A DNA stretch of 64,000 bases from Diacronema lutheri. Its lineage: Eukaryota > Haptophyta > Pavlovophyceae > Pavlovales > Pavlovaceae. The stretch spans positions 744,001 through 808,000 of the forward strand of contig JAGTXO010000008.1 in NCBI GenBank assembly GCA_019448385.1, in the 5' to 3' direction. Numbering within the stretch: position 1 is the first letter of the stretch; every line of letters starts with the position of its first letter. A model generated the notes under the pieces. It saw nothing but the letters and a program-made list of their open reading frames with translations. It ran no database searches and was not told where the DNA came from. Position numbers and translations under genes: made by a program. Below, one piece after another: positions 9,228-18,079 of the stretch.

Positions 9228-9315
9228 GGGCACGCCAAAGCTCTATTTACGGGCACGCCAAAGCTCTATTTACGGGCACGCCAAAGCTCTATCATCGGAC
9301 ACGCCAAAAACTCTA
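9228..9315 (+). repeat. 23-bp tandem array, about four copies
   Basis: Four head-to-tail copies of a 23-base unit beginning gggcacgccaaagctctat: 9228-9250, 9251-9273 (identical), 9274-9296 (last bases differ) and a diverged copy from 9297. There are no spacers, so this is not CRISPR. It sits directly before the transposon-like block and may be a subterminal repeat of it. The interval 8972-9379 has no gene apart from this array and the G tract. Confidence 0.9.
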
Positions 9316-10014
9316 AGCGTGTCCGCGTGCCAGAGGCGCGGCTCCAAGGGCGGCGTGCGCGCGCGCGGCGCGCAGCGCGATGGATCTCCACGAGCTCTTC
9401 CACGTCGCCGAGCAGGAGAACCGCACACCGACGCTCAACAACCATGCCGAGCGCACGCGCCGATGCATCACCGCGTTCCGGGCGCGCGCCGCCGCGCGCA
9501 TCCGCGCAAGGCCGCGCCACCCTCGCGCGGGCGGCCGCGCCGCACCAGCGATGGCGGCGGACGCGCGCTGCGAGCCACGCGCAGCCCGTGCGCTCTCGCC
9601 GCAGCAGATGGATTCACTATTGCGCCACTTACCACGCACCGCGCGCCGCTTTTCCACGCGCGCGCGCGCGGCCAACCGCGCGCACGCACGCGACGCAGGT
9701 TGAGCCGGAACGCCGGAAGCCGGCGCGCTGCACGGTCTGTGTCGGCTGGATCAAGGCCACCGACGCGTGCGCCTACGTTTGCGGGCTCATCAACCACCGC
9801 GACACGGTGCACCTGCGCTTCCACGTCCACCCGTGCACCGCCTTTTCGTCGGACGATCCCGCCGACTGGTGTGAGCATATCTTCAGCCGCCTGTGCGTCC
9901 AGTCGTTCGTGGAGGAGTTCGCGCGTCTCCGTGCTTTGAAGAACAACGATTTGTCTGCTAAGCGCGCGCATCTTTCCCTTCCGCTGCGCCGCTGAAATCT
10001 TCGCTGCCTCGCCG

Positions 10015-11793
10015 ATGCCCCTTTGGCAGCCGACTGCCGCGGCCGGTGCCGCGGCTATGCGCCCGCCGCCGCAGCAGCAGCAGCAGGCGCAGGCGCCGCT
10101 GCAACGGCCGCCGCACGCGCAGCCGTGGCTGCACCATCCGCAGCCGCAGTCGCCGCCCCTGCCACCGCCTGCGCGGCAGGCAGGACAGCCGAGCGCGCCG
10201 CCGCACCCGCTGAGCGGCGTCACAAACGCGGCCGGCGCGTCAGCGCCGCTCACCGACCAGCAGCGCGAACGCGCAGACCAAAGCAGGCGCGATGCGCTCG
10301 AGCGGCTAAGGCGCACAGCGGCCGAGCAGCCGGCTGAGAGTTGCGCAGCCGCCGCAACCGATTCGATCGCTCCGCGCGCGCAGCCCACCTCGACCGGCGC
10401 CGCCTTTGCCACCTTCGCACCCTGCACGGCTCGCTTTAGCGCGCCGCTGCCGGCCGAGCCGCCCAACGCGTGCGAGGCCGGCGGCGGCGGCGCTGCGCAG
10501 CTGCGCGCGGCGCGCGCGGTGCCGAGCGGCTCGGCGAATCGCCTGCTTCGCAGCCAAGCCGGAGTCTCGCCACCCGAGCGCAACGAGCGTGCGCGCCCGA
10601 CGCCGCCGCCGCTTAGTCCGGAGCACCGCTCGCAGCAGCCGGTGCCCGCCGACTCGCCGTACGCCTCACAGCCTCACGCAAACTGTGGCATGAGCACGCA
10701 GCAGACGCCACCGCGGTCGCTCGGCAGCGGCTGCGCAGTGACCGTGGACCTCACGTCGCCCTCACCGCCACAACGGGAGCTGCCTTCGGCCGGAGCGCAC
10801 GCGCGCGCGCCATCCGGCGCAGCTGGCGAGCAGCGCTCGGAGCCTGCCTCGGCAGGCGGATCAGCTGCATGGCCAGCTGCTGCTGATCCGCCCTGCATGC
10901 TCACGCACGAAGACGAGCGACGGCTGGGCGTCCGACTGCTGCAGGCGGTCAAGGACATGCTCGGCGGCTCTTTCCCGCGAGTCGAGCTGGATGGCATCGG
11001 ACGCGGGATGCTCCACCTCGGGGCTCTGAACGGCGAGGCTGCAGAAAGGGAGCTCAACCGGCTCATGCCCAACGCGCCCTATTTCACTCCGCCGAGCCGG
11101 GCCACGTTGGCGCGGCAGTACAAGCCAGAGGGAGGCTGGGACTTTGAGTCGATGCGGGCCGCGTGCGATGCATTTTCAACGCCCGCGATGACGCTGATTT
11201 TCGTCGCGCCGCACCTACTGCACCGGAAAGAGTGTGCCGATGATGTGCGCTTTCGTGTCGGCGACGATGCGTCGCTCGTCATCTGCCCGTGCCCGCATTG
11301 CAAAAGCAACAAGTCGATCACTCGCGCATCCACGCCTTTCACTGAACCTCGCTATGTCTACGGCCTCGGCGGCGTGATCTGCCTCATCAGCGAGGAGATC
11401 TACTGCAAGTCCTGCGCGAAGAAGACGAAGCTCAGCGCGGTCCTCGACGACCACGGCTACTTCCCCGCAGCCGTGCGCAACAAGTTCGCGTGCCATTACG
11501 TCGCAGCTCGCGCAGCACCTCTTCATCTCGACCAGCCCGATGTCCAAGCTTGCCGAGCAGCATGCCGCGCATTTCGTGCACAGCGCACTATTCGCGCGCG
11601 CCGAGTACGCTCACTTCGTCGCGCGAGAGCAGTCGGTGTCGGCAGCATGCGCACGAGCGAGGCCGACTGCACAACTGACGCTCAACTCGTGCTGGGGCGC
11701 CAACACGCAGTCCTTTGCACCTGCGTCCGCGCGCGACGTCGCGGCAGGGGCCGTCGACCTCGACAGCTCGTGGCCGCCGTTCGCAGAGAATGA
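10015..11793 (+). CDS. Cysteine-cluster protein, N-terminal part of transposase-like gene
   Basis: The first 250 residues are Gln/Pro/Ala-rich low complexity (QQQQQAQAPLQ). After residue ~290 the sequence becomes ordered: EDERRLGVRLLQAVKDML, then PPSRATLARQYKPEGGWDFE. Paired cysteines follow (CPCPHCKSNK, then about 40 residues on YCKSCAKKTKLS), as in a zinc ribbon. CxC clusters ahead of DDE cores are known from KDZ-type transposases; assignment to that group is inference. Real coding seems to leave this frame near 11510, where the +2 frame continues as SQLAQHLFISTSPMSKLAEQH. That point shows either a one-base frameshift or a very short intron. Confidence 0.5.
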   Translation: MPLWQPTAAAGAAAMRPPPQQQQQAQAPLQRPPHAQPWLHHPQPQSPPLPPPARQAGQPSAPPHPLSGVTNAAGASAPLTDQQRERADQSRRDALERLRRTAAEQPAESCAAAATDSIAPRAQPTSTGAAFATFAPCTARFSAPLPAEPPNACEAGGGGAAQLRAARAVPSGSANRLLRSQAGVSPPERNERARPTPPPLSPEHRSQQPVPADSPYASQPHANCGMSTQQTPPRSLGSGCAVTVDLTSPSPPQRELPSAGAHARAPSGAAGEQRSEPASAGGSAAWPAAADPPCMLTHEDERRLGVRLLQAVKDMLGGSFPRVELDGIGRGMLHLGALNGEAAERELNRLMPNAPYFTPPSRATLARQYKPEGGWDFESMRAACDAFSTPAMTLIFVAPHLLHRKECADDVRFRVGDDASLVICPCPHCKSNKSITRASTPFTEPRYVYGLGGVICLISEEIYCKSCAKKTKLSAVLDDHGYFPAAVRNKFACHYVAARAAPLHLDQPDVQACRAACRAFRAQRTIRARRVRSLRRARAVGVGSMRTSEADCTTDAQLVLGRQHAVLCTCVRARRRGRGRRPRQLVAAVRRE

Positions 11794-13279
11794 CTTGATG
11801 AACTCGCTGTGGGTTTTGACGACGGACAACATCCGCACCATCTTTCTGGCTGTCGGCAAGATGCTCGAGCCCTTCATGCTCGAGGACCTGCTCACGTCCA
11901 CACCAGGCCGCATGATCCGCTCTGACGGCACGCGCGAGATCGCCATCAAGTCGACGGGCGATGGCGGCAACACGCTCGTCATCATCCAGGGCGCTTACGG
12001 CGAAACGCTCTGGTGGGGCGTCACCCATTCGGAGAGCTTCGACACCCACCTCCTCCCCGCACTGCTCGCGCTACGCGCGCGCTTCGAGCGACGAGGTACC
12101 TTGCATGATGTCGTCGCATGGTACACGGACACCTGCTGCTACAAGTGCAAGCCCGAGCGGCTCTCGAAGCACGTCCTCGCCACCCTCTTCCCGAAAATCG
12201 ATCGCTGCCCGCGGCTCGACATCTTCCACGCGCTGAAGCGAATTGGCGACACGCTTCGCGCCACCAACCAGAGCTACGCGACCGCAGCCAAGCGGGACTT
12301 AGCCGGCGCACTCTTGGAACTGCACGAGCCTGACGTGAAGGCCGTTGCGCTCTACGCGGCCCGCAAGCACAGCCTCGACGAAGCCGCCGCGCGCGAGCAC
12401 GTGTTCGAAAACCTCGCGAAGTACAAGGCAGCGGGCACGATTCGGACGGCGACTCGCACGCCTGCTGCTGCGGCCGCCGAGATGGAGGAAGTTCTCCGCA
12501 AGTGGCAACGCTTTGAGACGGAGCAGCCGAGCTCGTCGCCGCTGCGCCCGGGCAGTCGCGAAAGCGGGACTCCCAGGCGCGTTATCGGCACAGTCGAGCA
12601 GGCACTCCTCGTTTTGAGATGCATCGAAAAAGGCTGCCTGCACGATCCGCTGCCGCTCGAGCAGATGCATTTTCCCGTTGGACTCGCGTTCCAGGACAGT
12701 ACGCTGCCCAAGTACGTGGCTTCGCGCGGCGATTCGCTCGTCGAGGAAGTCAACGCGTATCTCAACCCGCTCGTCGCGCAGCAGAGCGTGGTTCACGAGC
12801 GCGTGCTGCACATTCGCTGCTTCTACCGCCTCGCCGCGCACGCTCGCGCGGCGCGGTTGCGAGTCGAGCGCGGGAAGCCCGGGCCTGACGGCCTCCCTGT
12901 CTGGCATCGGCCAATGCTCCTCGCGCACGCAGGGCTAGCGTTTGCATTCACCGAGCTCTGGAGGCGGCGGCTCGAGAACCCGACGGGTGGCGTCCGCCCA
13001 GGAAGCGCGGAGTATGAAGCCATGGGCTGGAACTACAAGCCAAACATTTCGTCCGCGCGCGAGCACCTCGCCGCGCTGCAGGCCGCGCACGCGGCTGCGC
13101 TCGCGCGCGCAGAGCAGCCGTCGCAGCCGCCTGCGCGATCGCCATCAACGCCGCAGCCGATGCCGCCGCCGCAGCCGATGCCGCCACCGCAGCCGATGCC
13201 GCCGTCGCAGAGGCCGCCGCCGCCGCCACCGCCGCAGGTGCTGCCGCAGCAGCCTGTCTCGAAGCGAGCCCCTCATTGA
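11540..13279 (+). CDS. DDE-like transposase core
   Basis: The conserved-looking stretch is residues ~80-260. GRMIRSDGTREIAIKSTGDG holds a candidate first Asp, and VVAWYTDTCCYKCKPERLSK a second Asp in a WYTDxCC motif. PRLDIFHALKRIGDTLRATN is the helix that follows in many eukaryotic DDE transposases. A C-terminal helical part includes FPVGLAFQDSTLPKYVASRG and ends in Pro/Gln repeats (PQPMPPPQPMPP). Coding probably begins upstream in this frame near 11505 rather than at the ATG at 11540. The third acidic residue was not placed with confidence. The Pro-rich end may hide another frame change, because the +1 frame continues plausibly after 13280. Confidence 0.55.
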   Translation: MSKLAEQHAAHFVHSALFARAEYAHFVAREQSVSAACARARPTAQLTLNSCWGANTQSFAPASARDVAAGAVDLDSSWPPFAENDLMNSLWVLTTDNIRTIFLAVGKMLEPFMLEDLLTSTPGRMIRSDGTREIAIKSTGDGGNTLVIIQGAYGETLWWGVTHSESFDTHLLPALLALRARFERRGTLHDVVAWYTDTCCYKCKPERLSKHVLATLFPKIDRCPRLDIFHALKRIGDTLRATNQSYATAAKRDLAGALLELHEPDVKAVALYAARKHSLDEAAAREHVFENLAKYKAAGTIRTATRTPAAAAAEMEEVLRKWQRFETEQPSSSPLRPGSRESGTPRRVIGTVEQALLVLRCIEKGCLHDPLPLEQMHFPVGLAFQDSTLPKYVASRGDSLVEEVNAYLNPLVAQQSVVHERVLHIRCFYRLAAHARAARLRVERGKPGPDGLPVWHRPMLLAHAGLAFAFTELWRRRLENPTGGVRPGSAEYEAMGWNYKPNISSAREHLAALQAAHAAALARAEQPSQPPARSPSTPQPMPPPQPMPPPQPMPPSQRPPPPPPPQVLPQQPVSKRAPH

Positions 13280-13700
13280 AACGTGCGCTTCCGCAGGTGG
13301 GCGAGTCGCGCGCGCCGCAGCCGCAGTCACGCTCGCGCGGCGACCTCAAGCAGAGCCTCAAGCCCAAAGCCGCGCCTGTCCACATCCCCCAGTTGAAGGC
13401 TGTGGAACTGCAATACCTCTCCGAGCCTGAGCGCGAACTCGCAGAGCTGTGCATGAAGACCGCAATGCTGGCTGGCGCTCCGACAAGCGAAACGGCAATG
13501 TTTACGGCGGCACAAGCGGCGTTCAGGGCGACGCTGTTCGAGCGCTACGCGAAACCTGGGGCCCAGGAGTCGCCGCCTCTTCTCAATGTCCCAAGCCTTG
13601 CTGCTTTCCGCGCGATCTCGCTGCAGGCCTCGCAGCGCCACGCAGCAGCGACCGTCGAGGCATGCATGGCACGCAGCTCACTTAGCGCGGCGCCGACCGA
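13280..13700 (+). CDS. Short continuation of the transposase-like gene
   Basis: In the +1 frame the sequence continues in ordered form just after the DDE frame stops: HIPQLKAVELQYLSEPEREL, CMKTAMLAGAPTSETAMFTA, AFRATLFERYAKPG. The composition and helix pattern look like real coding sequence, unlike the flanks. There is no credible ATG, so I read it as part of the upstream gene, joined by an intron or separated by a frameshift in the CCG-rich run. The function is unknown. Confidence 0.35.
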
Positions 13701-14024
13701 AGGTACGCCCACTTGTGTGGCGCGCCGCGCCGCGCACTGCGCTCTTGTGTGTGCGCGTGCTTATTCCTCCTGCGCGTTGCGCCACTGCTGCGCAGAGGAC
13801 GTGTCAGGCGGCGGCAACACGCGCGCCGGGGGTGCGTTTGATGCGCCTGTGCTTGCGCAGCCTGTGCAGCCGGTGGTCGGAGGTATGCTTGCCTCCCCAT
13901 TCAAGGCGCGCTGCGAGCGCCGTGCGACCAATCGACGAGTCATCCACCCCGCTCTGCACCGTCTTCCCCTCCCGAAACTGAAGGCTTTTGCCTTGCGTTT
14001 CCGCAGCAGATCGCATCATCGCAC

Positions 14025-14726
14025 ATGAGCCAGCCGACCGTGGCGTTCCCACTCGGCGGCATGGGCCTTGCGCCGAATATTCTCGCGACGCCTGCGGCCA
14101 ATCTCGGTATGCTCGCCTGCTGCCCTTTTTCGCCTTTCGGCGCGCCCGCGCCCTCCGAATCACACACGCGCTTCACTTCGCATGTATTCGCCTTTCCCGT
14201 CGGCGCCGTGCCGCCTGCCCACAGGTGCGCGAGCGCACCTACACGCGCACCCGTCGACGAGCGGCGTCCCGCGCGCGCAGCACGTCGCAGCTCATCTTCA
14301 CGTGGACTTGGGCCAGCGTGCGTCAATCCTCTGCGGCGATGCAGGGCACGACCTGGCCGGAGATGCCACGCCCTTGCTCCAGAGCGCCTGCACGGGAGGC
14401 GCGCAGTTCGTCAACATCTCAACAGGAAAAAGCTGCGCGCGCTCGCCAGCTCGTTGGGCGTGGCGCAGCACTGCAGGTCTACAGAACAGCTCAAGACAGA
14501 CATCATGGTCAAGCTCGGCCGTGCGCCTGCACCTGCGCAGGCGCCCGCGCTCGCGCCCGCACCTGCGCCCGCGACACAGGCCGCGACACAGGCCGCGACA
14601 CAGGCCGCGACACAGGCCGCGGACTCCGGCGTGCGTGTAGGCGGCCACAGCGAGGAGCTCGCTGCGTCAACGTCACGGAAGCGGGCACGGACTACACATG
14701 CAGCACTAGACGGGCGTGTTGGCTAA
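14025..14726 (+). CDS. SAP-like C-terminal frame with ATQA repeats
   Basis: The frame starts at an ATG (MSQPTVAFPLGGMGLAPNIL). It contains a helix-turn-helix stretch LRALASSLGVAQHC followed by RSTEQLKTDIMVKLG, which resembles the SAP/HeH DNA-binding fold. It ends with four ATQA repeats and a basic SRKRARTTH that could be a nuclear signal. SAP-type domains are common tails of transposases and chromatin proteins. It is probably the last piece of the preceding transposon-like gene rather than a separate gene, but the join is not resolved. Confidence 0.4.
   Translation: MSQPTVAFPLGGMGLAPNILATPAANLGMLACCPFSPFGAPAPSESHTRFTSHVFAFPVGAVPPAHRCASAPTRAPVDERRPARAARRSSSSRGLGPACVNPLRRCRARPGRRCHALAPERLHGRRAVRQHLNRKKLRALASSLGVAQHCRSTEQLKTDIMVKLGRAPAPAQAPALAPAPAPATQAATQAATQAATQAADSGVRVGGHSEELAASTSRKRARTTHAALDGRVG
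14571..14618 (+). repeat. 12-bp tandem repeat (gcgacacaggcc) x4
   Basis: Four perfect copies, in frame, encoding ATQA repeats in the SAP-like protein. Confidence 0.95.
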
Positions 14727-14902
14727 ATGGGGCGACCCCTCCCTCCCCCCCCCCCCCCAAGAAGGTTGGCAGTCACGGGCCGCTGGCTTGGGTAGTAACG
14801 TACGCCCTTCCCGGCCCGCGCCACGCGCTCGCTGCGTGCGGCGGCGCTCGCCGCGTTCATGCGCAGGGCGACGCCCTCCTCCTCGCCCGACTCTTCCGAG
14901 AA

Positions 14903-14935
<33 letters not shown>

Positions 14936-15326
14936 GTCGCTCGACGCCGCCCCGCGCGTTGTCGATGGCCCGGCCGATCCCGTGGTGGCCGTTGCCGACT
15001 GCGCGGCCGCTGGCGCAGTAGTGCACGTGACCGGGGGGGGGGGGGGGGGGGGGGGGACCGGGGGAGGGGAGAGGAAGGGGGTGGGGGTGGGGGCTGGTCG
15101 CTCGAGCGTGCGAGCTTAAACGCGTCCACCGCGCCTTTGGCCGCGTCCACCGCGCCCTTGGCCGCCAGCTTCGCGCGCGCCGCGGCCAGGAGTCGGACCA
15201 GGTCGCCCGACGCGATCACGGCGGTCTGCTCGGCGCCGGCAGCAGTCGGCTCCGCGTCGGCCGCCGCCGCTGCTGCCGACTGCTGCCGACCGCTGCTGCC
15301 GACGGCTTGAGGGGCCGTGAATCGTA
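14727..15326. other. Low-complexity interval: poly-C, hexamer array, poly-G
   Basis: It holds a C run (14745-14758), a tccgcg hexamer array (about 14903-14936) and a pure G run (15033-15056). On the minus strand a frame opens at 15330 with its ATG overlapping the TGA of the membrane-protein gene (ATGA). It reads MIRFTAPQAVGSSGRQQSAA, then Ala-rich sequence, then poly-Pro from the G run. I do not count it as a gene. Confidence 0.7.
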
Positions 15327-16109
15327 TCATGAAGCGCCTTTTTCCTTCTCCTTGAGGAAGCCCTTCGCGACGTACTTGTCGCGCAGCGCCTGGTGCTTGG
15401 TGGCGATCGTGGCCATGCGCTCTTCGCGCGCCGCTTGGTCCGCCGCGCTCTCGAGCTCGGTCATCTCGGCGTAGCGCTCGGTGCTCGACTTGACCGCCGC
15501 ATTGAACTGCACCGTCACCCACATGCGCAGCACGCTCAGCGCCGCAAGTATGGCGAGCGCGGCCGCGAGGATCTTGACGGCGGGAAAGCAGCCGTGGATC
15601 TGATCCTCGTTGCGCTCGCACATGTTGCCCGTGATCCGCTTCCCGCGCCACAGCGCGAAGACGCACAGGCAGCTCAGCGCGAGCGCCTGCGGCACGAGCA
15701 GCGGGATCGACGAGCGCAGCACCCACGAGCTCGCGCGTTGCGCGCGCGTCTGCGAGCCCGTCGTGCGCGCGGAAACGGCGGTGATCAGGTCCAAGGTCGC
15801 GATGTACGCCGCGAGCGCCGCCGCCGTCGTGGCGAGCGCCGCCATCTCGCGCGCCCCCGCGAGCTGCTGTCGGTCGGCGTCCGAGAGGGGCGCGGGCACG
15901 CCCTCGACAGCGGCGCCGGCCGCGGGCGCGATGCCGTTCGCCGCCAAGGGTGCCGTGGCGTTGAAACGCGCGTGCACCTCGCCGGTGATCGCGTCCGCTG
16001 TCTGCCGCAGGTTGGCGGCGCTCACGGCAAAGGCGAGGATGCAGACGAGGTCCACGACGCAGAGTACGCCGAGCACGCTGCCAAACCCGTACTTTTGGAC
16101 GACGAGCAT
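15327..16109 (-). CDS. Unknown four-pass membrane protein
   Basis: The product has 260 residues. Four hydrophobic segments are visible: GSVLGVLCVVDLVCILAFAV near the N-terminus, MAALATTAAALAAYIATL, LLVPQALALSCLCVFALW and KILAAALAILAALSVL. A charged helix follows (ADQAAREERMATIATKHQAL) and then a Lys/Glu-rich end. The first loop contains an N-glycosylation sequon (FNATAP). The start ATG at 16109 puts the first helix right at the N-terminus; an upstream ATG at 16232 would overlap the divergent gene's 5' region. I do not recognise the family. It is divergent from the coiled-coil gene, with about 160 bases between starts. Confidence 0.6.
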   Translation of the reverse strand: MLVVQKYGFGSVLGVLCVVDLVCILAFAVSAANLRQTADAITGEVHARFNATAPLAANGIAPAAGAAVEGVPAPLSDADRQQLAGAREMAALATTAAALAAYIATLDLITAVSARTTGSQTRAQRASSWVLRSSIPLLVPQALALSCLCVFALWRGKRITGNMCERNEDQIHGCFPAVKILAAALAILAALSVLRMWVTVQFNAAVKSSTERYAEMTELESAADQAAREERMATIATKHQALRDKYVAKGFLKEKEKGAS

Positions 16110-16269
16110 GATCGGCCCACGCGGTCTGCTCGGCCGCGTGGTCGTGCGGTCGGGCGCCTGCGGCCCGCCGCTCTTTGGGCCCCCAGGCGAGGGCTTCTTG
16201 GAGCCCGCGCTTTGCCAAGGCAAGTTCACCATGATGCGGGGCGCGGTAGGTGGTAAAAGGCCGTTCAAA

Positions 16270-17603
16270 ATGGCTGCCCTGCTCGCGCCGGTCGATGTGG
16301 CGTCCCAGCTGCACCGGTCGATGGAGCAGCTCGAGCAGGAGGACGAGGCGGCGCGCCTCGACCAGGTGCGCTTCGCCACTGAGCTTGCGCTCCAGCAGCA
16401 GGCGGACCAGCGCGAGCGCGCGCACCTCCGCGCGGAGGTCTCCGAGCTCTCCGCAGAGCTCGACGCGTCCAAGGCCGCGCAGCGCGCGCTTGCGGCGGAG
16501 CTCGCGCAGGTGCGACAGGGGTCGGAGCAGGCGCAGGAGGCTGAGGGGGCGCTCATAAGCCGTTGGAAAGACGAGCTCGAGGCCTCCGCGCGTGCATTGC
16601 AGGCCAAGGAGGCGCGCTGGCGGCACGAGCTCGACGAGGCGCACGCGCGCGCGGCGGAAGCGGAGCAGCACGTTGCGCAGCTGCGCCGCGCGTGCGACTC
16701 GCACAAGGAGGCGCTGCGCGCTGCGCGCGAGGAGGCAGTTGCGCACCTCGCGCACGAGCGCGCCACCGACCAGCGCGCGCTCAAGCAGGCGCACGCGCAG
16801 CTGCAGCGCGCCGCGGCCGAGGCCGATGAGCGGATCGCGGCGGCGCGCGACGAAGGTCAGGCGCGCGCGGTGCAGCTCGAGCGCGATCTGGCGCTCGCGC
16901 GCGCTCAGATCGAGCGCGCGCGCGACGAGCGCCGAACCGAGGCCGGCGCGTTGCACGGCCAGCTGCGCGACGCGCAGGAGGCGGCGCGGCTTTCGGACGC
17001 GCGTGCGGGCGCACTCGAGGAGCAAGCGATGGCGGCCAAGTCGCAGCTGCATCAGCTGCGCGAGCTGGCGAGCGAGGCGCAGCTCGAGCGCGCGCGCGCG
17101 TTCGACGAGGCGCACGCGCTCGAGGCTGCACGCGACGCCGCGCGCCGCGACGCCGAGGCCGCGCGCCGCGACGCAGAGGCGGCGCGCCGCGACGCCGAGG
17201 CCGCGCGCGAGCGCGCGAGCGCGCTGCGCGCGCGCGAAGGTCTTCTTGCGGGTGCGCTGCGGCAGCTGCGCGATGAGCAGGCCGCGACGGTCGAGCAAGC
17301 GCGCGAGGAGCTGCTCGCACAGGCAGAGGCGCACAAAGTGGCACTCGCGACGGTGAAGATGCGCACCGGCGACCTGCGCGACGAGAACCGGCGGCGCGCG
17401 CGCGAGGTGAAGGAGATGAGACGAGAGGTGCGGCGCTGTGCGCGGCGCTGCGTGCCGTGCGGTGTGCCGTGCGGTGTGCCGTGCGGTGTGCCGTGCGGTG
17501 TGCCGTGCAGTATGTGGCGGTGCGGCGCTGTGTGCCGCGCTGTGCGGCCCGCCCGATCCTCTCCTCGAGTCCTTGCGCAGGCCGCCGCGCGCGCGCGCGC
17601 GCC

Positions 17604-17634
<31 letters not shown>

Positions 17635-17936
17635 TCGCCGTCGACGACCACCGCGCGCCGCGATCGCGCACGCGCGCGCGACCGCATGCGCGCGCGCGAC
17701 CGCGCTGTCACGCGCGCGCTTAGGTCGAGGCGCTGCGCGACGGCGAGCACCGGCTACGCGATGCGATGACGACGCCCGCCATGCGCCTCGGGCTCGAGCG
17801 GCCGGCGGCGGAGTGGACGGCCGCGCGCGCGGAGCGCGCGGGTGCGCCGCCGAGCACCGCGCGCCGCGTGCACCGCGCGGCGGACGCGCGGCGCGAGAGC
17901 GTGTCGGGGCTGCCGAGCGAGTTCGCCCAGTCCTAG
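16270..17936 (+). CDS. Long coiled-coil protein of unknown function, two exons
   Basis: Exon 1 is 16270-17427 and exon 2 is 17724-17936, giving about 456 residues. The intron (296 bases) starts GTGCGG and ends CTTAG, phase 0; an in-frame alternative donor GTGAAG lies at 17407. The exon join continues the heptad pattern (VKEMRRE then VEALRDGEHRLRDAM). Almost the whole protein is Glu/Ala/Arg/Gln coiled coil with a three-fold ARRDAE repeat near residue 300, then a short tail ending GLPSEFAQS. Such proteins often serve as cytoskeletal, Golgi or basal-body scaffolds, but nothing here fixes the role. Confidence 0.65.
17452..17510 (+). repeat. 12-bp tandem repeat inside an intron
   Basis: About five copies of gtgccgtgcggt lie in the intron of the coiled-coil gene, just after the donor. 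Each copy offers a GTGCCG cryptic donor. Confidence 0.9.
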
Positions 17937-18079
17937 TCACTGTGCTGCTGACTCGCCCGCGAAAGCCTCGGTCGTTAAAATCTGGTACGATATTAGTTAA
18001 ATTACTACTCGGCGGGCCGTTTTCGATTTTCATATGGGGGTATTCATCGGCTGCGACCCACTCCGAATTGTGAGAGGGG

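Larger units (their letters stand above)
9380..14726 (+). mobile_element. DNA-transposon-like block with DDE-like transposase and cysteine clusters
   Basis: A series of same-strand coding blocks shares one character: Cys-rich knuckles, a DDE-like core and a SAP-like tail. Block A (9380-9703) starts with an ATG and MDLHELFHVAEQENRTP. Block B (about 9702-9995) has CTVCVGWIKATDACAYVC followed by a HxxxxxC segment. Then come the two long frames listed separately, a short continuation (13280-13700), and the SAP-like frame. Frames change between blocks; some changes may be introns and others decay. The block is framed by poly-G and a 23-bp tandem array on the left and by poly-C (14745-14758) on the right. 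I found no clear terminal inverted repeat or target-site duplication, so its ends are unproven. Confidence 0.5.

Noticed and set aside
9228-9315. Short regular repeats that could suggest a CRISPR array
   Set aside because: The units are directly adjacent with no spacers, and the setting is eukaryotic.
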